A DNA stretch of 64,000 nucleotides from Sporobacter sp963663605. GTDB lineage: Bacteria > Bacillota > Clostridia > Oscillospirales > Oscillospiraceae. The stretch spans positions 1,488,001 through 1,552,000 of the forward strand of contig CAXXVF010000002.1 of assembly GCA_963663605.2 (NCBI GenBank), written 5' to 3'. A program made the position numbers and the translations under genes. Below, in pieces: positions 8,971-17,249 of the stretch. Numbering within the stretch: position 1 is the stretch's first letter; each line of letters opens with the position of its first letter. The notes under the pieces are model-generated. The model saw nothing but the letters and a program-made list of their open reading frames with translations, made no database searches and was not told the DNA's origin.

Positions 8971-9444
8971 ATGGCAGAAAAGAAATGGGCGATACTGACA
9001 AATACCGGCTTCCCTAAAGGTGTACATGAAAATCTTCCTTTGAGCGGTCCGGAAAAAGAAAAGTACGATTTAAGGCAAAAATATGGTCCCTGTATGAAGG
9101 AATTGTTTTATGTCGATACGACTATCCATCCCGGCGCTTGGGCCGTGGAAGGAAACTGGTGGAACGGACCGATACCAAAAGAATATGCACATCCGACCCA
9201 TGTCCACGATTATGATGAAACGATTTTGTTTATTGGAACAGACCCCGAAGATTCCACGAATTTAGGCGGAGTCGTAGACATGTATTTTGATGGCGAACCG
9301 GCTGAAATCACCAAGACCTGCCAGGTCTTTATTCCTGCCGGCGTGGAGCACTGTCCTTTGGTGGTCAAGAAAGTCGACAGGCCTTTTATCGCAGTCGCAA
9401 TCGCCAATAATTCCCATTATTACAAAAGCACGCCCGATACCTGA
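8971..9444 (+). CDS. Cupin-fold protein
   Basis: A small beta-barrel protein of about 157 residues. The cupin signature is seen as HPTHVHDYDETILFIG (metal-binding HxH...E) and, after the beta-turn region, FIPAGVEHCPL supplying the last histidine. The chosen start, MAEKKWAIL at 8971, has AAAGGA nine bases upstream; an in-frame ATG at 8953 and a TTG at 8932 are less likely. It lies 77 bases before an NmrA-type reductase gene, so the two may act in one small pathway on an aromatic or quinone-like compound (inference). The substrate is unknown. Confidence 0.72.
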   Translation: MAEKKWAILTNTGFPKGVHENLPLSGPEKEKYDLRQKYGPCMKELFYVDTTIHPGAWAVEGNWWNGPIPKEYAHPTHVHDYDETILFIGTDPEDSTNLGGVVDMYFDGEPAEITKTCQVFIPAGVEHCPLVVKKVDRPFIAVAIANNSHYYKSTPDT

Positions 9445-9521
9445 GGCTCTTGTTTTCGGAACTCGGCAGACTCATTAATAAGATAAGATGCTGACATTTA
9501 TAAATTGCAAGGTGGTTTATG

Positions 9522-10463
9522 ATGGGTAAAACAATTATCACCGGTGTTGACGGTAATTTCGGCGGATTTACGGCAAACAGTATTTTAAACAAAAAAAGCA
9601 AAGACGAACTTATTTTTACCTGCCCGAATACCGCAGTGGCCGATAAATACCGGAATCAGGGCGTAGATGCACGTTTTGCCGACTATACAAACCCGGAGCA
9701 GCTGAAGGCGGCATTCCGGGGCGGCGAAAGCCTCCTGCTTATATCAGTCCCGCAGGTTGGCGACAAGCGCCGTATGATGCACAAAAACGCGATAGACGCA
9801 GCCGTTGCCGCAGGCGTTAAAAGAATCATCTACACATCCATTGTCGGCGCCTGCGACCCGGAGAACGAAGGCTACGAAATATCGGACCATACATGGACGG
9901 AAAACTTTATCAGGTCAAAGCCGCTCAAATATATCATTTTAAGGGATGCGCAGTACTGTGAGGCTATGGCCGCCGCCTTCGAGCAGGCGGTTGCTTCCGG
10001 TGGGGTTTTGACCAACAACATGGGCGAAGGCCGGATGGCGCATGTCGCTAGAAACGACTGTGCCGAAGCGGCCGCATGTGTCGCCTCAGGCGCCGGAGAA
10101 GACAACACCGTTTACTACATTACCGGCCCCACCGCGAACACAATGGAGGAATTTGTCGCAATAGGATCTGAGGTCACCGGGAAAAAGGTCGTATATGAAT
10201 TTATTGATGACGACACGATGTGGGGCTTTTTTGATTCAAAAGGCGTCCCGCGCAAAACCGACGGAGACTGGTCAAAAGCAGATCCGGCATTCCCTTTCTG
10301 CAGCGACGGAATGGTTACCTTCGGCATAGCCATCAGAAAGGACCAGATGAGCTACTGCACCAACGACTTTGAAATGCTTACGGGCAAGAAACCCATGTCT
10401 GTGCGTCAGGTTTTTGCGGATATCGAAAACCATAAAATCGGCAGCCGGACATCAACGGACTGA
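9522..10463 (+). CDS. NmrA-like NAD(P)-binding oxidoreductase
   Basis: An atypical short-chain reductase of the NmrA / quinone oxidoreductase type, 313 residues. The N-terminal Rossmann fingerprint is ITGVDGNFGG (GxxGxxG). A middle segment, IIYTSIVGACDPEN, corresponds to the strand carrying the Ser/Thr of this family, and VARNDCAEAAA near residue 170 is the usual 'DxA' helix region. No classical YxxxK motif is present, as expected for NmrA-type members. Two consecutive ATGs exist; that at 9522 is six bases from GGTGG and is preferred over 9519. Probably co-transcribed with the cupin gene upstream and ended by the terminators at 10.53-10.59 kb. Confidence 0.78.
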   Translation: MGKTIITGVDGNFGGFTANSILNKKSKDELIFTCPNTAVADKYRNQGVDARFADYTNPEQLKAAFRGGESLLLISVPQVGDKRRMMHKNAIDAAVAAGVKRIIYTSIVGACDPENEGYEISDHTWTENFIRSKPLKYIILRDAQYCEAMAAAFEQAVASGGVLTNNMGEGRMAHVARNDCAEAAACVASGAGEDNTVYYITGPTANTMEEFVAIGSEVTGKKVVYEFIDDDTMWGFFDSKGVPRKTDGDWSKADPAFPFCSDGMVTFGIAIRKDQMSYCTNDFEMLTGKKPMSVRQVFADIENHKIGSRTSTD

Positions 10464-10528
10464 GGATATTCAGCCCCGAAATAATAAGCTCAAATATACT
10501 AACGCAATCAGTTCAGTAGAAGAAGCTC

Positions 10529-10585
10529 AAAAAACCGGTATTAACGGGTTTTTTGACTGCCTAAAAAGCCGCCTTACGGCTTTTT
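10529..10585. terminator. Two adjacent hairpins between convergent genes
   Basis: Hairpin 1: AAAAAACC...GGGTTTTTT (10529-10554). Hairpin 2: AAAAAGCCG...CGGCTTTTT (10563-10585). Both have A-runs and T-runs on opposite sides, so they can terminate transcripts from the reductase gene (plus) and from the SDR gene (minus). Confidence 0.8.
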
Positions 10586-10596
10586 CGAAAAGCTAT

Positions 10597-11411
10597 CTAA
10601 TTGTCCATAGCCGCAAGTTCGGCCGATCCGCACGGGTCAACTAAAGCGCCGCCGCCATCTACCATAATGACGTTGCCTGTCACAAATGACGATTCGTCAC
10701 TGGCTAAAAACACAGCAACATTGGCCACCTCTTCAGGACGCCCGACTCTTTTCAACGGCAAAAACCTGGTGAACGCTTCCAAACCTCCTTCAATATCCGT
10801 GTTTAATTTCTCAGCTAAGTCTGATACAGCTTTTTCGAGAAGTCTTGTTCGAATGGATCCGGGGCAAATAGCATTCACTCTGATATTCGATGTACCAAAA
10901 TCAAGAGCCGTGGCTCTGGTCAATCCCAAAATTCCCGCCTTGGACGCAGCGTACGCAGCCATATCCGGGCAATAGCGCACCGCCGCAAGAGAAGCGATAT
11001 TAATGATTGAGCCGATGCCTTTTTTTTCCATATGCGGAACGGCAGCTTTCATCGTATAAAAAGTGCCTTCCAGATTTACGTCCAGCGTTTTCCTCCACGA
11101 TTGACAGAAGCTTCTACGACATCTCCCGGAAAACCGACGCCGGCATTGTTGACTAAAATATCAATTTTCCCGCCGAATTTGACCGTTTCATTAATCATTT
11201 CTGCGGTTTGTTTCAAATCGGAAACATCCCCATACATAGCCTTAGCTGATCCGTCAGGTAAAGATGCGGCAATGCTTTCCTGCAGCTGCGCGTCTATACC
11301 GGTTAAAACAACCTTTGCCCCTTCCGCAACAAATCTTTTAGCAAATGCAGCGCCAAGACCTGTGCCGCCACCTGTAATAAGAGCTACCTTCCCCTCCAGA
11401 CGTCCTGCCAT
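10597..11411 (-). pseudogene. Short-chain dehydrogenase/reductase interrupted by one frameshift
   Basis: A classical SDR of about 270 residues split into two frames. The 5' part has the cofactor motif TGGGTGLG and NNAG; the 3' part has the catalytic AAYAASKAG (YxxxK) and the C-terminal PG / SFVTGNVIMVDGG region. The two parts join if one base is restored near 11095-11103 (GTCAATCGTGG), giving ...EASV-N-SWRKTLDVNLEGTF. All catalytic residues are intact, so either the break is recent or it is a base-call error. The start is the ATG at 11411 with GGAGG eight bases upstream. Substrate unknown. Confidence 0.8.
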
Positions 11412-11605
11412 AACTTCTGCCTCCATACTAATATTTTTATGTTTTCAATATTTCATATTTAGTAGAATATATCACTTTTTATCATAGTATGGAAGCATCT
11501 GCACAGAGCAGGCGCTATTTCCTTATTCATTTGTCGCGTATTTATGCTCAATAACAATAAGCATAATCATTATTAACAGACCAAATTAAAGCTTATTTTA
11601 TAATA

Positions 11606-11640
11606 AGAAATCCTGTAATCGTTCCGATTACAGGATTTCT
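11606..11640. repeat. Hairpin copy 1 of the 'hairpin + tRNA-Ala tail' scar; also terminator-like
   Basis: A perfect dyad, AGAAATCCTGTAATCG / CGATTACAGGATTTCT. The same hairpin recurs in diverged form at 13725-13759 and 20535-20569, where it is followed by the 3' tail of a tRNA-Ala gene. Here only GCTTGGTG remains after it. On the minus strand it would be the terminator that once followed the tRNA; it may now end the GGDEF gene transcript. Confidence 0.65.
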
Positions 11641-11683
11641 GCTTGGTGAAACTAATCAGGAATAAGCTGCTGCTTCTATAAAA

Positions 11684-12808
11684 CTAGTGCCTCCGGCTAA
11701 TTTTGTCTTTGTACATTAGCTGGTCGGTGGTTCGGATCAGCTCTTCCACTTTATATTTTATAGAATGATCTACATACACAAGTCCGTAACTCAGCGTAGT
11801 CATATATGGCTTTTTGGAAGAATAATCCATCAGCGTCTGCTCGATTCTATTTACATAGGAATGACCAATATCATTTGCAGATTCAAGTATAACGAAGAAT
11901 TCATCTCCTCCAAACCGGCAGACAAAGTCCTCAAAATTTGCACTGGAGAGCAGGATCCTGGAAACGTCCTTCAAAACTTTATCTCCAACGGTGTGACCGT
12001 AAATGTCGTTTATACTTTTAAACTCGTTCACGTCAATCATAATGGCAGTGAATGGTTCCTGCGATTTTAACTTGTATTGAAGCCGACTTTCCATTTGTAC
12101 ACGTGAGTTCAAGAGGGTCAGCGGATCTTTTAACAGTTCATTCCTTTCCAAAAGAAGAAAACAGATGAATATAGCAAGTGTATAAGCCGGAATGCTTAAT
12201 GAAAATCCTAAAAACAGCATTTGAAGCACAACCCCTATGACGGGGAGCAAAGTCAGGATTAAAACAACCTGGGTAGTCCGTCCTGTAATCATCTGTTTAT
12301 TGCGGAAAAAACTCAGAACAATTATTGCTACAAACAGAAAAGTAAATCCATTCCCTATATAAGCCGCGATCCCTCGATGATATTCATTCACAGAATCAAC
12401 ACTAAAAAGAAAACCGTCAAAAAATATGTTGCAGATCACAAACCCGATATTGAGATATACCGGCGCCAGATAGAAAAATAATTTCTTTTTATTCTTCACC
12501 TTGGAAACAGATACTAAATAGTCCAGATAGCGAAGCCCGAGCGCTGCGGGCAGGGTGTTTGTGGAGAAGAAAAGAACGTTGCACAAATAATGATAAGGTC
12601 TATAGGCGTCATTATTGGGAACGGCAATTATCCACGTCAGCACTTCGAATAAAGCCACTAATATTATGGATAAAATAAACCATTGGAAAAGTTTTGTTGA
12701 ATGACTTTGGCGAGATTTTTGTTTGTATAGGAATACATATATAATTGTGTTAATGAGAATGCTGAATATTAACAGATCACTATATTCGATATTGTTTATG
12801 TAAAACAT
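11684..12808 (-). CDS. Membrane-bound diguanylate cyclase (GGDEF)
   Basis: A 374-residue protein. Residues ~1-215 are seven or eight hydrophobic spans forming a membrane sensor module. The C-terminal ~160 residues are a GGDEF domain, starting near DPLTLLNSR, with IMIDVNEFKSINDIYGHTVGD and the intact catalytic RFGGDEFFVIL near residue 298. It should make cyclic di-GMP from two GTP. No RxxD allosteric I-site is seen five residues before GGDEF, so product inhibition may be absent. The start MFYINNIEY is chosen at 12808 because AGGGG lies seven bases upstream, although the frame stays open to 12847. Monocistronic. Confidence 0.88.
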   Translation of the reverse strand: MFYINNIEYSDLLIFSILINTIIYVFLYKQKSRQSHSTKLFQWFILSIILVALFEVLTWIIAVPNNDAYRPYHYLCNVLFFSTNTLPAALGLRYLDYLVSVSKVKNKKKLFFYLAPVYLNIGFVICNIFFDGFLFSVDSVNEYHRGIAAYIGNGFTFLFVAIIVLSFFRNKQMITGRTTQVVLILTLLPVIGVVLQMLFLGFSLSIPAYTLAIFICFLLLERNELLKDPLTLLNSRVQMESRLQYKLKSQEPFTAIMIDVNEFKSINDIYGHTVGDKVLKDVSRILLSSANFEDFVCRFGGDEFFVILESANDIGHSYVNRIEQTLMDYSSKKPYMTTLSYGLVYVDHSIKYKVEELIRTTDQLMYKDKISRRH

Positions 12809-12964
12809 ATCAAATCCCCTAGCCTTCAGGCTCGCCCCGTGCTTCAAATATAACTGTATTTTTTTATTTTACCACACGGGCGGAGAAAAGGGTATCAAAA
12901 TCACAACCAAAACAAAACTGTTGTGACAGATTTGGTTGCTGCCGGATTCTGTTTTAGATAATCC

Positions 12965-13005
12965 GGAGCACCACAGCCGCTAATTGATAGCCGCCGCGGT
13001 GCTCC
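12965..13005 (-). terminator. Inverted repeat between the GGDEF and SMR genes
   Basis: GGAGCACC and GGTGCTCC are separated by 25 bases that can fold further (GCCGC / GCGGC-like). The hairpin lies 46 bases past the SMR gene stop (minus strand). A T-run is lacking, so termination strength is uncertain. Confidence 0.5.
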
Positions 13006-13050
13006 AGTGTGTATTGTCATTATTCCAGAAAAACTCCTGCCGTCGAAACG

Positions 13051-13473
13051 TCACTTGTTAATAAAATACAGGCCGATTATGCAAATGGCAACACCAACGA
13101 GCTTTGTCCATGTTATTACTTCTTTAAAGACCAGATATCCAACAAAAAGCAGCCCAACTGCAATGATGGCACTCTGCAGCACGTAGCCGGAATTGACATT
13201 CCACCCGACCTTATACATATATATATTTCCAAGTTCAAGGCCGACTATGGCAATACCAAGTCCAAAAGGCGTCCAGTTAATATGTGTGTACTCCTGCAGC
13301 AAATTCCCTCCACGGTTTAAGGCATAATAAAGCACCACGGATGAAACGGCGCCGATTAAGTATGTTATTGTCAAGGCTGCCATCGGGTTGATTGTGTCGG
13401 GCACGGATTTTGCGCAAACATGATAAAAAATGCCTGACGAGACGATGAGTGCAATTGGCCAATATAAACTCAT
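13051..13473 (-). CDS. Small EmrE/SMR-type four-helix transporter
   Basis: 140 residues with four predicted membrane helices (about 3-22, 34-53, 70-90, 94-112, with a final span near 118-136). The EamA/SMR texture is clear: a proline-rich turn after helix 1 and a terminal 'G.YFINK' segment. SMR proteins work as dimers exporting cationic drugs or polyols; related small EamA proteins have unknown substrates. The usual SMR membrane glutamate in helix 1 is not obvious, so drug export should not be assumed. The ATG at 13473 has GGAGGT five bases upstream. Confidence 0.7.
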   Translation of the reverse strand: MSLYWPIALIVSSGIFYHVCAKSVPDTINPMAALTITYLIGAVSSVVLYYALNRGGNLLQEYTHINWTPFGLGIAIVGLELGNIYMYKVGWNVNSGYVLQSAIIAVGLLFVGYLVFKEVITWTKLVGVAICIIGLYFINK

Positions 13474-13485
13474 AAATACCTCCAA

Positions 13486-13830
13486 AAAACAAAACCCTTC
13501 CGGGTGGTAAATTATAATGTGAAATTTTTACTTCTCATGTTGATATAGTACCAAACATACAAGAACAATACAATATGGTTTTTCTGCAGACAACAAAACG
13601 AATGCACGGCGACATGCAAAAAAGCATCGCGGGCAAACTCGAAAGCTCGTTTTCAGCGCAAGTCATGCCGTGTTAGAACAACTGTTAAAACTCGGCCGAT
13701 TTTATAAGCTAACTGGCAAAAACAAGAAACCCTGTAACCATTGTAATTACAGGATTTCTGTTTGGTGGAGATATGCGGGAAGCAGCCGCTGATTTAGTAC
13801 AATGCGCCGATCAGGGTATTCAACGTTTAC
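13486..13830. other. Intergenic stretch with degraded mobile-element debris
   Basis: No intact gene. It contains a short dyad ATGC / GCAT near 13614, a 20-bp sequence TTAGAACAACTGTTAAAACT at 13673-13692 that recurs with one mismatch at 16781-16800, and scar copy 2 (hairpin plus tRNA-Ala tail) at 13725-13793. Confidence 0.6.
13725..13793 (-). repeat. Scar copy 2: hairpin plus degraded tRNA-Ala 3' tail
   Basis: The hairpin AGAAACCCTGTAA...TTACAGGATTTCT (13725-13759) is followed by TTTGGTGGAGATATGCGGG and A-GCAGCCGCTGA. Read on the minus strand this is the 3' end of tRNA-Ala (CCA and acceptor/T-arm) followed by its terminator. It matches copy 3 at 20535-20617 more closely than the good tRNA-like copy at 39387. 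It is interpreted as a leftover attachment site. Confidence 0.65.
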
Positions 13831-15819
13831 TCAAACACCTAAGTCGTGGGACGCCACCCGCACCAATTGATCGCCTGCGAGTTTGTATACGTTGTATTCC
13901 ACCCCCCAGGCGTTGTAGCGCCAGGCGATAACCTCCAGGCAGCCGTCCCCGTCCAGGTCCGCGCAGCTCATCACCGAGAAATGAATCCTGTAATTCGTGA
14001 GGTATTCAGGATCTTCCGGAACGATATAGGCATCCACAGTCTGGTCGATGGCCTGTTCCCCGTTCATCCGGCGGAATATCAGTATGGCATTATCCCCTTT
14101 CTTTGTTTCAGGATATTCGTCCCCAGTCATCGTATGGTCGGCGGCAATCAACACCTCGCTGGTTCCGTCCCCGTCCAGGTCCACGGTAACGACCTGATGA
14201 AGGTAGGTGACAGGATCGGCAAGCCCCTCCTGAGCCAACAGGCTTTTTGCCAAAGCCAGGTATTCCTCCGGGTCCGTGTCCTGCCCGGTATACGTCCTGG
14301 GATAGAGATCCCAGTCCCCCTGCAGCGCGATATCAAACGGCACCTCCTGTCCGTCATCCCCATACAGATCTACATAGGAATCGTAAACATCTCCATCCAG
14401 CTCCAGACGCTCCCCGGTCTGGAAACTCATGAGCGGCCCTCCCAAGGCTTCTCCCATGAATTTATCATCCCCATACACGTCGTAGCGGTACCCGTCGAAG
14501 TCCACCGCGCCGCTCTTGTAAAACGCATCCGCATCCAGCCACTCTCCCTGGATCAAACCGCCCACCAGCGCGCCTCTGATCAATACCGGCGTCGTGACCG
14601 CATTCTGGTCATCCTCAACCTGCGTGTCCTCCGGTACGGATGTAGGCTCCAGCTCCTCCGCCATCGCGGATTCTCCTTCCTGGCCTTCCTCGGATTCACC
14701 GACAAGCTGAGTCCCTGCGCCGACGCTTTCTCCTGTTCCCGTTGCCGGCCTGCACGCGGTCAATACCCCGCCCGCCAGCATCAATACCGCGATCAATATC
14801 ACCGCCGCCTTCATGCCCCGGCCCATCCTGCGCCGCCGGCACATATTGCGGATGCGCTCCTCCATGTCCGCACGCCCGTCGTTGACGCTCATCGCGGCGC
14901 ACATCCGTCTGCCCGGAGTTGCGCTCGCGAACCGCAGGAGCATCGCTACATACCCGCTCTGCCGCTCCCGGGCAGTCATCCCCAGGACCCGCTGGTCGCA
15001 GATGGTCTCCATATCCTTGCGCATCAGCCTGAAGCACAGCCAGACAAGGGGATTGAACCAATACAATACATTCAATACGTTCATGATCTGGATCATCACG
15101 AGATCACCGTTTTTGTAATGCGTCAGCTCATGAAGGATGATATGCCGGAGCGTCTCTTCGTCTCCGGTCTCAAGATTAGCGGGAAGGATTAAAACCGGCC
15201 TTAAAACTCCGGTGATGGCGGGCACTGAAATGGCAGCCTGCATCCGGATTGAGATACGCCGCCGGATACCCAGCTCTTGCCTGCATGCCGCAAATACGCG
15301 CTGTACCGAAATAGGCACCTGTGACCGCCTGCGCAGGAGACGGCCCCGCACATGGTACAGGCATAGCAGGAGCCATCCCGCGGTAACGGCCGCCCCAGCC
15401 CCCCAGATGATCATCGCCCACTCCGCCCAGGTCAGGGACCTTGCCGCTAAAGGAGCTGCTGTTTCATTATTTACGGAAGGCATTTCAGGTATCCCGGCTT
15501 CTTGAACGACAGCGGGCTCTCCGTTGTCCGGCGTTATAAGCGGATCGATCACAGGCATCGGACCCGTGACCGGGTCGGCAACAATCTCTTCCACCACTGC
15601 CGCCGGATCGGGCGGCCGGGTGAACCATCCCATTGGGCTCCATGCGCTCTCCCAACCGAAGGGAATCACCAGTTTTACAAGAACCACCATCCACAGCGCA
15701 TACTGCCAGACTGCGGACAGACGTTTGCCAAGCAGCCGGTGCACCAGTACCAGAATGCCAAACAATACAGAAAACACCGCGGCATTCACGAGCAGTGTCG
15801 TGATAAATTCCTCCATCAT
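13831..15819 (-). CDS. BlaR1/MecR1-family M56 sensor metalloprotease with acidic C-terminal domain
   Basis: A 662-residue membrane sensor protease. There are N-terminal spans near 10-27 and 36-56, a third near 133-155, and a fourth near 340-360 that ends in a Cys-containing motif. The cytoplasmic M56 protease domain has the zinc site HELTHYKNGD near residue 228. The extracellular part after residue 360 is not a penicillin-binding domain: it is Asp/Glu-rich and carries two Ca-binding-like loops, DLDGDGTSEV (near 543) and DLDGDGCLEV (near 622). Family members cleave the cognate BlaI repressor on sensing a signal. The gene overlaps the end of blaI-like by ATGA. The signal here is unlikely to be a beta-lactam by the BlaR route, as that domain is missing. 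Confidence 0.82.
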   Translation of the reverse strand: MMEEFITTLLVNAAVFSVLFGILVLVHRLLGKRLSAVWQYALWMVVLVKLVIPFGWESAWSPMGWFTRPPDPAAVVEEIVADPVTGPMPVIDPLITPDNGEPAVVQEAGIPEMPSVNNETAAPLAARSLTWAEWAMIIWGAGAAVTAGWLLLCLYHVRGRLLRRRSQVPISVQRVFAACRQELGIRRRISIRMQAAISVPAITGVLRPVLILPANLETGDEETLRHIILHELTHYKNGDLVMIQIMNVLNVLYWFNPLVWLCFRLMRKDMETICDQRVLGMTARERQSGYVAMLLRFASATPGRRMCAAMSVNDGRADMEERIRNMCRRRRMGRGMKAAVILIAVLMLAGGVLTACRPATGTGESVGAGTQLVGESEEGQEGESAMAEELEPTSVPEDTQVEDDQNAVTTPVLIRGALVGGLIQGEWLDADAFYKSGAVDFDGYRYDVYGDDKFMGEALGGPLMSFQTGERLELDGDVYDSYVDLYGDDGQEVPFDIALQGDWDLYPRTYTGQDTDPEEYLALAKSLLAQEGLADPVTYLHQVVTVDLDGDGTSEVLIAADHTMTGDEYPETKKGDNAILIFRRMNGEQAIDQTVDAYIVPEDPEYLTNYRIHFSVMSCADLDGDGCLEVIAWRYNAWGVEYNVYKLAGDQLVRVASHDLGV

Positions 15820-16217
15820 TGCGATTCACCGCCTTCATCCTGATTAAGCGTATGGAATAACTCCGTCAATTCCTTCTTGTCACCTTCGCTCAATGATGCC
15901 TTCTGGACCATCATCGCCATCATTCGTCCTAATGATTTTTCACTGATGCGCGCAAGGATGGTCTCGCTCTCCTGCTCCAGCGCCTCCTCCCGAGTGACAA
16001 GGGGGAAATACCGCTTCTCTTTGGCATTGAGGACATCACAGCCAATCAGCTCCTTGTCTACCATGACCCGCAAGTAAGAGTGGTATGTCTTGTACTTCCA
16101 TTCGATCTCGGGATGCGCACGCTGTACTCCCGCGATGATCTCCCCCATGCTCTGGGACTCTTTTCCCCACATAGCCCGCAGGATGATCCATTCGCAATCC
16201 AGTATCCGTTTGTTCAT
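15816..16217 (-). CDS. BlaI/MecI-family winged-helix repressor
   Basis: About 133 residues. The N-terminal winged helix has DCEWIILRAMWG and YKTYHSYLRVMVDKELI; the C-terminal dimerisation helices follow, where BlaR1-type proteases cut. It should bind the paired CTTG-type dyads at 16241-16275 in its own promoter and be inactivated by the protease encoded downstream (overlap ATGA). The start is ambiguous: ATG at 16217 (MNKRIL) is used, but TTG at 16223 lies nearer the GGAGG (seven bases). Confidence 0.88.
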   Translation of the reverse strand: MNKRILDCEWIILRAMWGKESQSMGEIIAGVQRAHPEIEWKYKTYHSYLRVMVDKELIGCDVLNAKEKRYFPLVTREEALEQESETILARISEKSLGRMMAMMVQKASLSEGDKKELTELFHTLNQDEGGESQ

Positions 16218-16240
16218 ATGCAACACCGTCCCTCCGTGTT

Positions 16241-16294
16241 CTTGTGATCACAAGATATTATCTTGATATTACAAGAACACCGCGTCTTTGTCAA
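16241..16294 (-). promoter_or_regulatory. Promoter with tandem BlaI-type operators
   Basis: On the minus strand: TTGACA (16289-16294), 17-base spacer, TAATAT (16266-16271). Two dyads flank and cover the -10 box: CTTGATATTACAAG (16262-16275) and the perfect CTTGTGATCACAAG (16241-16254). Their starts are 21 bp apart, two helical turns, as in blaI/mecI operators. This predicts autorepression of the regulator pair. Confidence 0.8.
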
Positions 16295-16330
16295 TACATT
16301 TTCATCTAGTTTTACCTTTTTTTGAATAAA

Positions 16331-16605
16331 TTTATTACAGAGGCCGAAAAGGAGCTATACGGCATTGAATCCGTCCGTGATACCGCAAAACGGGAATTGG
16401 ACGGCTGCAAATGCCGCATGGTTGAAATACCGGCGCAATACGATGAAGTAATCTCATGGACTTAATTGTATGACGCTGTAGACCTGCCAGCAAGAAAATG
16501 ATCGTCGCCAATCTGATAAATCGTGTCGAAGTCGGCACTGATTATGAAATCCACATCGACTTCAACATTGACCTCGCACAGTTCAATATTAAGATGCGGT
16601 ACTAA
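16331..16605 (+). pseudogene. C-terminal fragment of a large serine recombinase
   Basis: The plus strand reads FITEAEKELYGIES..., a coiled-coil region, and then AxLINRVEVGTDYEIHIDF, the typical end of TndX/TnpX-type large serine recombinases. Reading is broken by an in-frame TAA after ...EVISWT and a one-base loss at GCAAGAAAATG. There is no N-terminal catalytic domain. It marks an old integrative element that has been deleted. Confidence 0.65.
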
Positions 16606-16839
16606 TTAGTAAGTCAAAACCTCCGGCTAAGCCGGAGGCATGAATAGCCCTAGAAGGGCTTGGTGCTGGCAGCGCCCCTCAAGGGGCCCGTAAAGTTCGC
16701 CGACCGCATTTTCAAGGATGCTGCATTATAAAGCGTTCTGCGGCCCAAATTACTTAATTTGATCAATTTTTTGCATATTTTTAGAACAACTGTTAGAACT
16801 AGCCTTCCATTACAACTTGATTGTCAATTCAAGAGCCAG

Positions 16840-16879
16840 ACAACCCCTTAGGTTTTAATCCTTTGGGGTTGTTTTGTTA
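16840..16879. terminator. Terminator-like hairpin
   Basis: ACAACCCC (16840-16847) pairs with GGGGTTGT (16865-16872), with AGG/TCC inside and a TTTTGTT tail on the plus strand. No intact gene precedes it; it probably belonged to the removed element. Confidence 0.6.
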
Positions 16880-17005
16880 TAGATTTTAATGTTAAAACTA
16901 AACAAAATATGTAATATATGTTGTATTTTGTGAAATATATGTTAATATAACATTATGTTATAAATATGGCAATGTATAGCAAATTCAAAATTAAAGGTTG
17001 GTGAT

Positions 17006-17074
17006 ATGGTTAAGGGTATTCATGCTTCATCTGCCATTCCAGCAGTGATTATGAAATTGAGCAAAATTTCGTAA
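17006..17074 (+). CDS. Possible 22-residue leader peptide before the TRAP operon
   Basis: ATG at 17006 has AAAGG about eight bases upstream and an open frame MVKGIHASSAIPAVIMKLSKIS followed by TAA. It lies 175 bases before dctP, downstream of a strong palindrome. It may be a leader peptide, or the 5' stub of a deleted gene. Weak evidence. Confidence 0.25.
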   Translation: MVKGIHASSAIPAVIMKLSKIS

Positions 17075-17249
17075 TTATCGACGTCTTATGGTTTTGTAGT
17101 ATGTTTTGTTGCCTCCTTTCGGACACATATGCCCTTTGGGCCATTTGTGCCGAAACGCCCCAACTCGCAAGCTCCCTTAGCACTGTATTTCTCAGCGGCA
17201 ATAAATTTGGTGTGATTATCAAATGCGCAAGAATGAAAGGACGAGTTAT

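Larger units (their letters stand above)
16605..17249. other. Gene-poor stretch: palindromes, terminator, TRAP operon leader
   Basis: Three hairpins in a row, CCTCCGGC/GCCGGAGG (16621-16639), AGCCCT/AGGGCT (16648-16661) and GCCCCT/AGGGGC (16675-16688), look like the structured end of an insertion sequence (possibly IS200/IS605 type). A terminator-like stem follows at 16840-16879. An AT-rich region with the palindrome TATAACAT-T-ATGTTATA (16946-16962) comes next, then a 22-codon reading frame at 17006-17074. Confidence 0.5.

Noticed and set aside
13846..15192. 448-residue plus-strand frame
   Set aside because: Antisense to the BlaR1-like gene, whose frame carries recognisable zinc-protease motifs.
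16226..17249. A long undetected protein gene in the 1-kb gap before dctP
   Set aside because: All frames are broken by stops; only the serine-recombinase fragment and a 22-codon frame could be supported.
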